Assembly (NCBI GenBank): GCA_020847675.1
Contig: JADLBN010000125.1
Location: 1 to 44,422, forward strand
Source of the DNA: Burkholderiales bacterium
Lineage (GTDB): Bacteria; Pseudomonadota; Gammaproteobacteria; Burkholderiales; Casimicrobiaceae
Direction of reading: 5' to 3'
Length of the DNA: 44,422 nucleotides
The position numbers were made by a program, and so were the translations under genes. The notes beneath the pieces were generated by a model. The model made no database searches, was not told where the DNA came from, and saw only the letters and a program-made list of their open reading frames with translations. Positions within the stretch are counted from its first letter, which is position 1. Each line of letters begins with the position of its first letter. Shown piece after piece: positions 27,423 through 37,026 of the stretch.

Positions 27423-28190
27423 CTAGCAATGGACGAGCGTGCCCTCGTCCTCGCCCATCACCACGCGCTTCAGCGCCCCGGGCGAGAAGATCGAGAATAC
27501 CTTGAGCAGCATGTCCTGGTCGCGGCACAGCGCGAGCGCGGTCGCGTCCATCACCCTCAAGTTCTTCACGATCGCCTCGTCGAACGTGAGTTCGGCGTAG
27601 CGGCGCGCCGCCGGATCCTTCTTCGGATCCGCGGTGTAGACGCCGTCGACCTTGGTCGCCTTGAGCACGATGTCGACGCCCATCTCGCGCCCGCGCAGCG
27701 CCGCGGCGGTGTCGGTGGTGAAGAACGGGTTGCCGGTGCCGGCCGCGAAGATCACCACCTTGCGCTCCTCGAGGTGGCGCAGCGCGCGCCCGCGGATGTA
27801 GGGCTCGGCGACCTGGTCGATGCGCAGCGCCGACTGCACGCGCGACTCGACGCCGGCGCGCCGGAGCGCGTCGGCGAGCGCGAGCGCGTTCATCAGCGTG
27901 GCGAGCATGCCCATGTAGTCGGCCGTCGCGCGGTCCATGCCGGCAGCGCCCGGCGCGACGCCGCGGAAGATGTTGCCGCCGCCGATGACCACCGCGATCT
28001 CGACACCGAGGTCGTTGACCTCGCCGATTTCGGCCACGATCCGGTCGATCGTCTCGCGGTTGATGCCGTAGGCGTCGTCGCCCATCAGCGCCTCGCCCGA
28101 CAGCTTGAGCAGGATGCGCCCGTAGGCGGGCTTCGGCGCGGCGGCGGTGACGGCGGAGAGCGGCGTGGCGGCGGGCGTCGGCGGGGTCAT
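27423..28190 (-). CDS. pyrH: UMP kinase
   Basis: 255 residues from the ATG at 28190, with GGAG 7 bp ahead. PyrH phosphorylates UMP to UDP in pyrimidine synthesis. The amino-acid-kinase fold shows [40 protein letters not shown] and the acceptor loop [17 protein letters not shown]. An extra alanine/proline-rich N-terminus of about 20 residues ([20 protein letters not shown]) precedes the conserved core, slightly longer than in E. coli. Confidence 0.96.
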   Translation of the reverse strand: MTPPTPAATPLSAVTAAAPKPAYGRILLKLSGEALMGDDAYGINRETIDRIVAEIGEVNDLGVEIAVVIGGGNIFRGVAPGAAGMDRATADYMGMLATLMNALALADALRRAGVESRVQSALRIDQVAEPYIRGRALRHLEERKVVIFAAGTGNPFFTTDTAAALRGREMGVDIVLKATKVDGVYTADPKKDPAARRYAELTFDEAIVKNLRVMDATALALCRDQDMLLKVFSIFSPGALKRVVMGEDEGTLVHC

Positions 28191-28296
28191 CGCGGTTCTC
28201 CGTGGCGAATCGGTCCGGCGCGCGATACGCACGCCCGGGCCGCGCGCCGCGTCGACCCGGACCCGCCGGGGTACGCCCCCCGGTCCCCCAACCGCG

Positions 28297-29193
28297 TTAC
28301 GCCTTCGCCATCGCGGCCACTTCGGCCGCGAAGTCGTCCTTCTTCTTCTCGAGCCCCTCGCCGACCACGAACATCGCGAACGCCTTGACGCTCGCGTGCT
28401 TCGCCTTCAGCACCTTCTCGACCGTCTCGTCGGGGTTCTTGACGAACGGCTGGCCGAGCAGCGTCACTTCCGACAGGAACTTCGCGACACGGCCCTCGAC
28501 CATCTTCGCCACGATGTCGGCGGGCTTGCCCGACTCCGCGGCCTGCTGCGAGAAGATCGCCCGCTCCTTCGCGATCAGGTCGGCCGGGACGTCGTTGCGC
28601 GACACCGCGACCGGGCGGATCGCGCCGGGCGCACCGGACGCCGCCACGTGCATCGCGATGTCCTTGCCGAGCGCCTCGTCGCCGCCGTCGTATTCGACCA
28701 GCACGCCGATGCGGCCGCCGCCGTGGACGTAGCTCGCGACCCTGCCGGCGGTCTGGAAGCGCTGGAAGCGGCGGATCGAGACGTTCTCGCCGATCTTCTG
28801 CACCAGCGCCTGGCGCACGGTCTCGGCCGTCCCGCCGTCGAGCGGCAGCGCGGCGAGCGCCGTCACGTCCGCCGGGTGCTTCTCGGCCGCGAGCTGCGCG
28901 AGCCGCTTCGCGAACGCGACGAAGTCCTCGTTGCGCGCGACGAAGTCGGTCTCGCAGTTCACCTCGACCATCGCACCGGCCTTCGAGTCGGCAGCGAGCC
29001 ACGCGCCGACCACGCCTTCCGCCGCGACGCGCGCCGCCGCCTTCGACGCCTTGGCGCCCGAACGCACGCGCAGCAACTCCTCGGCCTTCGCGAGGTCGCC
29101 GCCGGTCTCGGCCAGCGCCTTCTTGCACTCCATCATGCCCAGCCCGGTCCGGCTGCGCAGTTCCATCACGGTGCTCGCGGCGATCTCCGCCAT
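28297..29193 (-). CDS. tsf: Elongation factor Ts
   Basis: 298 residues. EF-Ts releases GDP from EF-Tu. The N-terminal UBA-like domain has [19 protein letters not shown]; the core carries [17 protein letters not shown], the EF-Tu contact region including the conserved TDFV; and [12 protein letters not shown] is in the C-terminal part. GAGGAG lies ahead of the ATG at 29193. It follows rpsB across a 120-bp gap holding an attenuator-like hairpin. Confidence 0.97.
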   Translation of the reverse strand: MAEIAASTVMELRSRTGLGMMECKKALAETGGDLAKAEELLRVRSGAKASKAAARVAAEGVVGAWLAADSKAGAMVEVNCETDFVARNEDFVAFAKRLAQLAAEKHPADVTALAALPLDGGTAETVRQALVQKIGENVSIRRFQRFQTAGRVASYVHGGGRIGVLVEYDGGDEALGKDIAMHVAASGAPGAIRPVAVSRNDVPADLIAKERAIFSQQAAESGKPADIVAKMVEGRVAKFLSEVTLLGQPFVKNPDETVEKVLKAKHASVKAFAMFVVGEGLEKKKDDFAAEVAAMAKA

Positions 29194-29280
29194 GCTTCAT
29201 GCTCCTCGTGTGTCCGCGGAGACCGCGCGCCCGGGGGCGCCGCCTCCGCCGCCCCGGCGAGGGGGCGCGTGTCCCGAAAG

Positions 29281-29301
29281 AAGGGGGCCCTCGGCCCCCT
29301 T
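29281..29301 (-). terminator. Hairpin between rpsB and tsf, likely partial terminator
   Basis: AAGGGGGCC and GGCCCCCTT form a perfect 9-bp stem around a 3-base loop, starting 13 bp past the rpsB stop codon. On the minus strand it is followed by CTTTC rather than a long T run, so it should attenuate rather than stop transcription into tsf. Confidence 0.7.
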
Positions 29302-29313
29302 CGCGTCGTCCGG

Positions 29314-30060
29314 TTACTGCTTCGCCGGTTCGTCGGCGACCTCCACGAATTCGTCGCCACCCTCGACGATCTCCTGGATCACCACGTTGCGGCCCTCCAG
29401 GACCGCGTCGGCTGCGCCGCGCGCGTAGAGCCTGATCGCGCGGCTCGAGTCGTCGTTGCCCGGGATCACGTGCGCGATCCCGTCGGGCGAGTGGTTGGTG
29501 TCGACCACCGCGACCACCGGCACGCCGAGCTTCTTCGCCTCGGTGACCGCGATCTTGTGGAAGCCCACGTCGACGACGAACATCGCGTCGGGCAGCGCGC
29601 CCATGTCCTTGATGCCGCCGAGGCTCTGCTGCAGCTTGCCGAGCTCGCGCTTGTGGGAGAGCGCCTCGCGCTTGCTCATGCGGTCGAAGGTGCCGTCCTC
29701 GGCCATCTGCTCGAGGTCCTTCAGGCGCTTGATCGACTGCTTGACCGTCTTGAAGTTGGTCAGCATGCCGCCGAGCCAGCGCTGGTCGACGTAGGGCATC
29801 GAGCAGCGGCGCGCCTCCTCGGCGATGATCTCGCGGGCCTGGCGCTTGGTGCCGACGAACAGGATAGTGCCCTTGTTCGAGGCGAGCTGGTGCACGTACT
29901 TCATCGCATCGTTGTACTTCTCGAGCGTGCGCTCGAGGTTGACGATGTGGATCTTGTTGCGGTGGCCGAAGATGTACTCGGCCATCTTCGGGTTCCAGTA
30001 GCGGGTCTGGTGGCCGAAATGGACCCCGGCCTCCAGCATCTGGCGCATCGTGACGGACAT
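29314..30060 (-). CDS. rpsB: 30S ribosomal protein S2
   Basis: 248 residues from the ATG at 30060, chosen because it starts [20 protein letters not shown], the universal S2 start; the frame stays open upstream. Other hallmarks are [44 protein letters not shown] and the C-terminal [20 protein letters not shown] and [15 protein letters not shown]. It is the first gene of the long minus-strand run of translation and envelope genes and has a leader of about 155 nt with structural elements. Confidence 0.97.
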   Translation of the reverse strand: MSVTMRQMLEAGVHFGHQTRYWNPKMAEYIFGHRNKIHIVNLERTLEKYNDAMKYVHQLASNKGTILFVGTKRQAREIIAEEARRCSMPYVDQRWLGGMLTNFKTVKQSIKRLKDLEQMAEDGTFDRMSKREALSHKRELGKLQQSLGGIKDMGALPDAMFVVDVGFHKIAVTEAKKLGVPVVAVVDTNHSPDGIAHVIPGNDDSSRAIRLYARGAADAVLEGRNVVIQEIVEGGDEFVEVADEPAKQ

Positions 30061-30112
30061 GTCGACTTCCTTCGTTCTCAGGGTTGAAGAGCGACGCCCG
30101 GGGACAAATCTG

Positions 30113-30138
30113 GCCGGAAGGTCGACCGACCTTCCGGC
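30113..30138 (-). promoter_or_regulatory. Perfect inverted repeat in the rpsB leader
   Basis: GCCGGAAGGTCG and CGACCTTCCGGC are perfect reverse complements separated by 2 bases. In the rpsB leader RNA this would be a strong stem-loop 53-78 nt ahead of the start codon. S2 is known to repress its own operon through the rpsB leader in other proteobacteria, so an autoregulatory element is a reasonable inference, but I did not match the published motif base by base. Confidence 0.5.
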
Positions 30139-30221
30139 ACCCTGAACCCCGCGGGCGCGCGGAATGCCCGCCGCGAACGTCCGGGAAACCCCGGCCGAAG
30201 ACCGCGTCGAGCTAACTTGAT

Positions 30222-30230
30222 ATTCTAGCA
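30222..30230 (-). promoter_or_regulatory. Extended -10 promoter of rpsB
   Basis: The minus strand reads TGCTAGAAT, an extended -10 element (TGn plus TAGAAT), about 160 bp ahead of the rpsB ATG in a locally AT-rich spot. No good -35 box is present at 17 bp, which fits an extended -10 promoter. Confidence 0.5.
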
Positions 30231-30276
30231 CGGTTTTAGCCCTTATACCCACCCCGCCTCCTCCCCGAATCGAGCC

Positions 30277-31272
30277 ATGCACCAGACGCCTTCCACCCGC
30301 GCCGACGCGTTCCGATCCGCCGTGGCGTCGGCCTTCGTCGCCCGCCTGCCGGGAGTCGCGATCCTCGACGTGGACGGGGCCGACGCGGCCGCGTTCCTGC
30401 AGGGCCAGTTCTCGAACGACGTGGCGGCGCTGGGTCCGGGCGAGGCCCGATGGGCGACCTACAACTCGCCGAAGGGCCGGATGCTGGCGACCTTCCTGGT
30501 CTGGCGACCGGTCGCCGGGCCGGCATACCGGATGGCCGTGGCGTCGGACCTTGCGGAGCCGATGCGCAAGCGCCTGTCGATGTTCGTGCTCCGGTCGAAG
30601 GCCGTACTGACCGTGCCGGCCCTCGACGCGCTGGGTGTCGGCGGGCCGGAGGCCCGAAGCGCGCTGAAAGCCGCGCTGGGCGCGGAATCCGCTCCCCTTC
30701 GCGCAGTTCCGCTCGCCGGCGCCGAAGCGGTCGGCCTGCCCGACGGCCGGATCCTGATTGCCGCGCCGGCCGAACGAAGCGCGGCCCTCCTCGACCGGCT
30801 CTCGGCCGCGGCAACGCCCGCCGACGAGGCGCCCTGGCGCTGGCTCGCGATCCGTTCCGGCGTGGCCGAGGTACGCCTCGCGACCAGCGAGCGGCACGTG
30901 GCGCAGGCCGGGAACTGGGACGTCAACGGCGCCCTGTCGTTCACCAAGGGCTGCTACCCGGGGCAGGAGGTCGTCGCCCGAATGCAGCACCTCGGCATCC
31001 TCAAGGAACGCGCGCACCCGTTCCACCTCGACGGCGATCCCCCGGCGCCGGCGACGCCGCTGTACGGCGCCGCGTTCGGCGAGCAGGCCTGCGGCAGCGT
31101 CGTCGACGCCGTCGCGCTCCCCGGCGGAGGGAGCGACCTGCTGGCGGTCGTGCAGTCGAAGGCGGTCGAAGGCGGCGATCTCCGGTGCGGTGCGCCCGAC
31201 GGACCGCTCCTCGTCCCGATCGCGCTCCCCTACGCACTTCCGGCGAGTGCGCCGAAGCGGGTCCGGCTGTGA
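30277..31272 (+). CDS. ygfZ: YgfZ/GcvT-family folate-binding protein
   Basis: 331 residues. YgfZ is a tetrahydrofolate-binding protein that helps build or repair iron-sulfur enzymes such as MiaB. The signature KGCYPGQE, with the essential cysteine, is at about 225-232. The N-terminal GcvT-like domain has [30 protein letters not shown] split into its two conserved parts. It is transcribed away from rpsB. The presence of three iron-sulfur/molybdenum subunits in this window is not evidence of a special link; the gene is housekeeping. Confidence 0.93.
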   Translation: MHQTPSTRADAFRSAVASAFVARLPGVAILDVDGADAAAFLQGQFSNDVAALGPGEARWATYNSPKGRMLATFLVWRPVAGPAYRMAVASDLAEPMRKRLSMFVLRSKAVLTVPALDALGVGGPEARSALKAALGAESAPLRAVPLAGAEAVGLPDGRILIAAPAERSAALLDRLSAAATPADEAPWRWLAIRSGVAEVRLATSERHVAQAGNWDVNGALSFTKGCYPGQEVVARMQHLGILKERAHPFHLDGDPPAPATPLYGAAFGEQACGSVVDAVALPGGGSDLLAVVQSKAVEGGDLRCGAPDGPLLVPIALPYALPASAPKRVRL

Positions 31273-31432
31273 CCCCGCATCGCCCGTTGCGCGAGCGTTC
31301 GATTCGCCGGCGTGGCGCGGTTCGGTACCGGCTCCGCGCGGCGGGATTGCCGGCTTCGGATCCTGCGATGGTCCACGGGATCGTCGCAGGGCTGGTCCGG
31401 CACGGCGCGAAGGGCAGTTCCTCGCGGACGCG

Positions 31433-31729
31433 ATGACCACGAGCTACTACGTCTGGTATCGCATCGCCGGCGACGCGTGCGAGGCACGATCCGCGGTAAC
31501 CGCGATGATGCTCGATCTCGCCGAGGACTGCGGCGTGGTCGGCCGCCTGATGAAGCGCGCGGACGACCCGTCCACCTGGATGGAGATCTACGAGTCGGTC
31601 GACGACGCGACGGGATTCGAACGCGCGCTCGCCGAGGCGATCGCGCGGCACGGCGCAGATGCGCTCGCCACCGGCGGCCGCCACGTCGAGCGTTTCGTCG
31701 GCTGCGGCTCGCTCGACGCCGACGCCTGA
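31433..31729 (+). CDS. DUF4936-family protein
   Basis: 98 residues from the ATG at 31433. It begins [14 protein letters not shown] and contains [18 protein letters not shown], matching a small betaproteobacterial family annotated only as DUF4936. It has no signal peptide or membrane helix and looks like a small alpha/beta (ferredoxin-like) protein. It lies between ygfZ and the NRDE gene on the same strand, a neighbourhood common in Burkholderiales. The reaction or partner is unknown. Confidence 0.8.
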   Translation: MTTSYYVWYRIAGDACEARSAVTAMMLDLAEDCGVVGRLMKRADDPSTWMEIYESVDDATGFERALAEAIARHGADALATGGRHVERFVGCGSLDADA

Positions 31730-31749
31730 GCGGCGGGCGGTCTACCGGC

Positions 31750-32505
31750 ATGTGCCTGGTTGCCATTGCGCTGGACACGCATCCGCGCTACGCGCTCGCA
31801 ATCGCGGCCAACCGGGACGAGTTCCACGCGCGCCCGGCAACGCCGGCGCACTGGTGGGCCGACGGCTGGCTCGCGGGGCAGGACCTCGAGGCGGGCGGCA
31901 CCTGGTTCGGCGTGCGGCGCGACGGACGCTACGCGCTGGTCACCAACGTCCGCGAGGGCGCGCGCCGCGAGTCCGGCCGTCTGTCCCGCGGCGCCATCGT
32001 CACGGGTGCGCTGTCCGCGCAATCGCTGGCGCGCTTCGCCGCCGGGCTCGACCGCGATGGCGCGAGCTACAACGGCTACAACCTGCTGGCCGGCGATGCC
32101 GGCGGGTCGTTCTGGCAGTCGAACCGCCACGCGGACACGGTTTCGATCGGCCGCGGTGTCCGCGCGCTGTCGAACGCACAGCTCGGCACGCCGTGGCCCA
32201 AGACCGAGCGCATTCGCGCCGCAGCCGAGGCCTGGGCGAGCCGCGGCGAGGCTTCGTTCGACCCCCTGTTCGACGCGCTGTCCGACCGCGCGATCGCTCC
32301 CGACGAGCGCCTGCCCTCGACCGGCATCCCGCTCGAGCGCGAACGTGCGCTCTCGGCTCCGTTCATCGTCGGCGAGAGCTACGGAACGCGGTGCTCGACC
32401 GTGTTCGCGGTGACGCGCGACGGCAAGGCGCGATTCGTCGAGCGTTCGTTCGGTGCCGGCGGGACGCAGGTCGGCGAGGTCGCGGAAGCCTTCGACGTCG
32501 CCTGA
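31750..32505 (+). CDS. NRDE (TANGO2-like) family protein
   Basis: 251 residues. The N-terminal MCLVAIALD is followed by AANRDEFHARPATPAHWW (about 18-35), which carries the Asn-Arg-Asp-Glu motif naming the family. Cys2 is a potential N-terminal nucleophile after methionine removal, as in related Ntn hydrolases. GGTWFGVRRDGRYALVTNVRE, YNGYNLLAGD and the C-terminal GTRCSTVFAVTRDGKARFVERSF complete the pattern. TANGO2 has been connected with haem and lipid handling in eukaryotes; the bacterial role is not settled. It ends 52 bp from the convergent GNAT gene. Confidence 0.88.
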   Translation: MCLVAIALDTHPRYALAIAANRDEFHARPATPAHWWADGWLAGQDLEAGGTWFGVRRDGRYALVTNVREGARRESGRLSRGAIVTGALSAQSLARFAAGLDRDGASYNGYNLLAGDAGGSFWQSNRHADTVSIGRGVRALSNAQLGTPWPKTERIRAAAEAWASRGEASFDPLFDALSDRAIAPDERLPSTGIPLERERALSAPFIVGESYGTRCSTVFAVTRDGKARFVERSFGAGGTQVGEVAEAFDVA

Positions 32506-32511
32506 CCGCTT

Positions 32512-32558
32512 ACCCCTGGTCCGCGGGACGTCCGTGGGAACGGAGGTGGACCGGGGGT
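32512..32558. terminator. Bidirectional terminator carrying repeat copy 2
   Basis: ACCCCTGGTCC (32512-32522) pairs with GGACCGGGGGT (32548-32558) at 10 of 11 positions. The hairpin sits between the convergent NRDE and GNAT stop codons and could end transcription from both sides. Its loop-side arm contains the second copy of the 19-base repeat core (32519-32537) also seen at 13379-13397. Confidence 0.6.
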
Positions 32559-32992
32559 CAGCGCAGCGCGAGCGACATCGCGCGGTGCGGGATGCCCGCG
32601 TCGTCGAACTCGTCGCCGGTCGCCGCGAAACCGTGGGCCTCGTAGAACGGGATCGCCCGGGTCTGCGCATTGAGGCGGGCAACCGCGTGACCGCGCTCGC
32701 GCGCCAGCGCGATGAAGTGCTCGAGGAGCGCGCCGCCAACGCCCCTGTCGCGCCACTCGCGGAGCACCGCCATCCGCCCGATGTGGCCGTCCGGAAGGAG
32801 CCTCCCGCATCCGATCGCCCTTCCTCCGGCGTCCACGGCGAGCGCGTGCTCGCACCGCCCGTCGATGCCGTCCCACTCGAGTTCGGCAGGCACGTCCTGC
32901 TCGATGCAGAAAACGGCAATGCGGACGTGCCGCAGCGCCTCGCCGTCGCGCTCCCAGTCCGCCTCGCGCACCTTGAACCACGCGTGCGTCAC
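32558..32992 (-). CDS. GNAT-family N-acetyltransferase
   Basis: 144 residues from a GTG at 32992 overlapping the ldcA stop by 4 bp; the frame remains open upstream in ldcA. It resembles the ElaA/YjcF group: RIAVFCIEQDVPAELEWDGID near the start and the acetyl-CoA loop GRMAVLREWRDRGVGGALLEH (about 83-103) with R/QxxGxG. LNAQTRAIPFYEAHGFAATG is the typical C-terminal part. The acceptor is unknown. Confidence 0.88.
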   Translation of the reverse strand: MTHAWFKVREADWERDGEALRHVRIAVFCIEQDVPAELEWDGIDGRCEHALAVDAGGRAIGCGRLLPDGHIGRMAVLREWRDRGVGGALLEHFIALARERGHAVARLNAQTRAIPFYEAHGFAATGDEFDDAGIPHRAMSLALR

Positions 32993-33894
32993 GATCCGTC
33001 CGCGTAATCGTGAAAACGCAAGCGCGCCTCGCCGTCGCGCACGTCGAGCGCGACGCGTCCGCCGACCGGCAGCGTCAGCTTGTCGCGCACGTGGCCGAAC
33101 GGCAATCCGGTGAAGATCGGCGTCGTCACCGCCTCCCGGATCCGCGCCACGGCGGCATCGAGGTCGTAGCCGTCGTCGTGCGCCACCAGCGCGTAGTCGG
33201 TGAAGTGGCCGAGCAGCACCGCGCGCTGGCGTTCGAGGATGCCGGCGTACGCGAGCTGGTGGAGCATCCGCTCGACGCGGTACGGATGCTCGCCCACGTC
33301 CTCGAGGAACAGGATGCCGCCGTCGATGGACGGCAGGTATGGCGTGCCGACGAGCGACGCGACCATCGAGAGGTTGCCGCCCCAGAGCACGCCGTCCGCG
33401 GACTCCCGCGTCGGACCGTCCAGCGCGCAGCGCACCTCGTACTCGCGCGCGTCCAGCAAGCCGAAGCAGTGGGCGAGCGTGAAGTCGCTCGCTTGCGGCG
33501 CGCCGAAGTCCCATGCGAACGAAGGTCCGTGGTAGCTGACCATCCCGGCCCGCGCGAGCGCGGCCATCTGGAACGCCGTGAAGTCCGAGTGCCCGAGCCA
33601 GCGCTTGCCCGATCGCGCGAGCGCGGCGTAGTCGAGGCGGTCGAGGAGGCGCGTCGTGCCGTAGCCGCCGCGCAGCGCGATCGCGACGTCGACGTCCGGC
33701 CGGGCCGCCGTACGCACGATCGCCGCCAGCCGCTCGTCGTCGGTTCCGGCGAAGCGCTGGTGCCTGCGCAGGACGCCTTCGTCGACGACCACCCGATGGC
33801 CGAGCGCGGTCAGCCGTTCGACCGCCCGCGCGACCGGCGCGGTCTCGACGGCCGCTCCGGCCGGTGCGTAGACGCCGATGTCGAGCGCGCGCAT
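32989..33894 (-). CDS. ldcA: LD-carboxypeptidase (muramoyltetrapeptide carboxypeptidase)
   Basis: 301 residues from the ATG at 33894; the open frame extends upstream but the family starts here. LdcA is a cytoplasmic S66 serine peptidase that trims the terminal D-alanine from recycled murein tetrapeptides. The triad is visible: Ser103 in GHSDFTAF, Glu198 in FLEDVGEHPYRVERML and His268 in GLPFGHVRDK. ALRGGYGTTRLLDRLD is also conserved. Located 46 bp after tadA. Confidence 0.93.
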   Translation of the reverse strand: MRALDIGVYAPAGAAVETAPVARAVERLTALGHRVVVDEGVLRRHQRFAGTDDERLAAIVRTAARPDVDVAIALRGGYGTTRLLDRLDYAALARSGKRWLGHSDFTAFQMAALARAGMVSYHGPSFAWDFGAPQASDFTLAHCFGLLDAREYEVRCALDGPTRESADGVLWGGNLSMVASLVGTPYLPSIDGGILFLEDVGEHPYRVERMLHQLAYAGILERQRAVLLGHFTDYALVAHDDGYDLDAAVARIREAVTTPIFTGLPFGHVRDKLTLPVGGRVALDVRDGEARLRFHDYADGS

Positions 33895-33940
33895 CCGCTC
33901 ATTCTGACACGCCGCGCGCGCCAGGCCGCGCGCCGCCGGG

Positions 33941-34768
<828 letters not shown>

Positions 34769-34772
<4 letters not shown>

Positions 34773-35167
34773 CGCCGCCCCGAGCCGATCACCGCGTCCG
34801 CCTCGATCTCGACCAGCAACTCGGGCGAGATCAGCTTCGACACCTCGACCAGCGTGCACGCCGGACGGATCGCGCCGAACGCCTCGCCGTGGGCGCGGCC
34901 GACCGCCTCCCAGCGCCCGATGTCGGTCACGAAGATGCGCGTGCGCACGACGTCCTCGAGCCCGCTGCCGGCCTGCGCCAGTGCCGCCGCGATGTTGGCG
35001 ATCGCCTGCTTCGCCTGCGCGTAGGGATCGCCGATGCCGACGATCCCGCCGCGCCCGTCGGTCGCAGTCGTGCCGGACACGAAGACACGGTCGCCGACGA
35101 CCACCGCCCGCGAGTAGCCGACGACCGGCTCCCACGGTGCCCCCGAAGAGAGGTTTCGCCGGGTCAC
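34769..35167 (-). CDS. RidA-family protein
   Basis: 132 residues from a GTG at 35167 that overlaps the stop of the upstream DUF2087 gene. RidA proteins hydrolyse reactive enamine/imine intermediates from PLP enzymes such as threonine dehydratase. FVSGTTATDGRGGIVGIGDP, IANIAAALAQAGSGLEDVVR and FGAIRPACTLVEVSKLISPEL and the terminal ELLVEIEADAV match the family. The conserved arginine is Arg in IRPACT; the 'RPA.T' region shows cysteine next to the usual site. It belongs to one of the Rid subgroups rather than archetypal RidA. A PLP dehydratase gene sits 20 kb away in this window, not adjacent. Confidence 0.85.
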
Positions 35168-35604
35168 GGACGATCCGACGCCCGCGCTTCGTGCAGCGCG
35201 CGACGCTCCGCGCGCGTTCGGGCGAGAGCCTCGCGTGCCTCGACGGCGATGCGGCCGGCATCGACGGCCGCGAGCGCCGTCGCGGCCTCCGAGTACGCCG
35301 CCGGAGCGGGCGCCGCGCGCCGATATTCGCGGCCCCAGTCGTCGCGAACGACGAGTCCCAGGTCGACGAGCCAGCGGCGCAGCTCCACGTGATCGGTCGC
35401 GAGCATCGCGCCGGGCCCGGCGAGCCAGTCGCCCAGCCGCCGGTTCACGTCGCGCTCGGTCGACGCGGCCGAAGCGGGAATCGCGAGCGACGCGGCGGCG
35501 AGCGCGACGGCGAACTCCTCGTGGCGCGAGTGCATCAACGCAGCGAGGCCGACGCCGCGCTTCACGGCCACCCGCCGCCACGCTCCGAGGATGTCGTCGG
35601 CCAT
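35164..35604 (-). CDS. DUF2087-like protein
   Basis: 146 residues. The middle (about 50-90) reads RDVNRRLGDWLAGPGAMLAT and DHVELRRWLVDLGLVVRDDW, the pattern of the DUF2087 domain, a small winged-helix-like module often linked to transcription regulators. A charged alanine-rich helix follows to the end. No enzyme motif is visible. First gene of the run leading to RidA, the membrane protein, tadA, ldcA and GNAT, with 4-bp overlaps between the first three. Confidence 0.7.
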   Translation of the reverse strand: MADDILGAWRRVAVKRGVGLAALMHSRHEEFAVALAAASLAIPASAASTERDVNRRLGDWLAGPGAMLATDHVELRRWLVDLGLVVRDDWGREYRRAAPAPAAYSEAATALAAVDAGRIAVEAREALARTRAERRALHEARASDRP

Positions 35605-35708
35605 CGCTCGCCCTTTCGCTCCGGATCCGATTCTCGCACGAACGCACCATCAGCCCGACCCCTGCCCGGCGCTGCCGCTCGCTGTGTCACGGGTATCGCC
35701 GGCGGCGT

Positions 35709-36452
35709 TCAGTCGGTTGCGCGGGCGGCATGCCGGGCGCCAGGGGTCGGCCGCAACGGCACGGCCACGACGCGAAAACGCAGGTCGATGCGATCCCGCA
35801 CCGCGATCGCTCCGCCGAGGATCGCGAAGGGCACGATGCCGAAGGCGGTCTGGTCGATTGCTGCGCGGCCGGTCACGACGATCCGGTCGCCCTCCCGTTG
35901 GATCCGGGTCGCGGCGTCGATCCTGCGGGTGACGCCGCGCAGCGACAACGCGATGCTCGTGTGCTCCGCAGCGGGATCGGCGCCGTCCACGTGGACCAGG
36001 ACGAACGGATGGCGCTCCGATTCGAGCACGAAATCCTGCATGTTGCTGCGCGTACCGGCGACGTCGGAGGCCGACGGCCGGGAGTCGAGACGAGCCTCGT
36101 CCCGCAGCGCCGGGTCGTCCACCTCGAGACCTGCGACCGGGAGGTAGAAGTCGCCGCGCCCTTGGGCGGGCGACATGAAGCCCCGGACGGTGCGGCTCGC
36201 CACCACGTGATCGTGTCCGAACCGCGCGAGCGAACCGCCCCTTCGCACCTCGGCCACGACGAGCGAGGCGGCCGGATCGACCTCATAGACCACGACGCCC
36301 CTCGCCGCAGCCTCGCGATAGTGTGCCGCCGGAAATCCGGGAGGTCCCGCGTCGTCTGCCGACGGCGGAGGCTCGGGCGCGAGTCGCGCGCATCCTCCGA
36401 TCAGCAGTGCGGCGTATGCAGCGGCTGCGACGAACCGGAAGGCGGTTCGCAC
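35709..36452 (-). CDS. Lipoprotein with a YceI-like domain
   Basis: 247 residues from a GTG at 36452. A signal peptide ends in a lipobox (LLIGGC, Cys21), so the protein is probably anchored in a membrane facing the periplasm. The rest resembles a YceI lipocalin-like barrel: VYEVDPAASLVVAEVRRGGS (about 53-72), RFGHDHVVASRTVRGFM, and TGRAAIDQTAFGI with PFAILGGAIAVRDRIDLRFR at the end. YceI domains bind isoprenoid or other hydrophobic ligands. It follows the soluble YceI gene with a 1-bp gap, so two YceI-type proteins and a cytochrome b561 are made together. Confidence 0.8.
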   Translation of the reverse strand: MRTAFRFVAAAAYAALLIGGCARLAPEPPPSADDAGPPGFPAAHYREAAARGVVVYEVDPAASLVVAEVRRGGSLARFGHDHVVASRTVRGFMSPAQGRGDFYLPVAGLEVDDPALRDEARLDSRPSASDVAGTRSNMQDFVLESERHPFVLVHVDGADPAAEHTSIALSLRGVTRRIDAATRIQREGDRIVVTGRAAIDQTAFGIVPFAILGGAIAVRDRIDLRFRVVAVPLRPTPGARHAARATD

Positions 36453-36453
36453 G

Positions 36454-37026
36454 TCACTCCGCCGGGATCAGCTTCACTTTGAACCTCACTCGCACGTCGG
36501 GCCCGACGACGCCGGTCGACGCCCACTCGCCGGTCCCGATGCCGAAGGCGCCGCGTTCGAGCGAGAGTTCCCCCTCGATCACCGCACTGCGCGGCGACCC
36601 GGCGAACGCGAACGGAAGTTCCAGCGGACGCGAGACGCCCTTGATCGTGAGCGCGCCCGGCGCGACGTAGCGGCCGTCCGTCACGCGGCGCAGTCCGCTC
36701 GACCGGAAGCTCGCCTGCGGAAACGCGGCGTAGTCGAACCACGCGACGCCGGCGATCTCGCGATTGACGTCGGCGATGCCCATGTCGGCGCTCGCGAGCC
36801 GGACCGTGACGTCGAGCGTGCCTTCCCCGGGCCGCTCCGGGTCGAGTCGCAGCCGGGCATCGAACGTCCTGAAGGTCCCGGGCACTGCGCTCCCCTCGAA
36901 CGTCGCGACGAATTCGAGCCTGCTCGCCGCCGGATCGGACTTCCAGTCGGCTGCACCGCCGGCCGACGGCCAGCCCGCGGCAACCAGGGCGCCGGCGGCG
37001 AACATCGCAAAGGGCGCGCGGGTCAC
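36454..37026 (-). CDS. Periplasmic YceI-family protein
   Basis: 190 residues from a GTG at 37026 that overlaps the cytochrome b561 stop by 4 bp. A signal peptide ends near GGAAD (about residue 25). The YceI lipocalin fold is clear: SRLEFVATFEGSAVPGTFRTF, LDVTVRLASADMGIADVNRE, AWFDYAAFPQASFRSSGLRR, YVAPGALTIKGVSRPLELPF and the terminal GPDVRVRFKVKLIP. Members bind polyisoprenoids such as ubiquinone-8. Pairing with cytochrome b561 is common in proteobacteria and suggests quinone-linked redox work in the periplasm. Confidence 0.9.
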   Translation of the reverse strand: MTRAPFAMFAAGALVAAGWPSAGGAADWKSDPAASRLEFVATFEGSAVPGTFRTFDARLRLDPERPGEGTLDVTVRLASADMGIADVNREIAGVAWFDYAAFPQASFRSSGLRRVTDGRYVAPGALTIKGVSRPLELPFAFAGSPRSAVIEGELSLERGAFGIGTGEWASTGVVGPDVRVRFKVKLIPAE

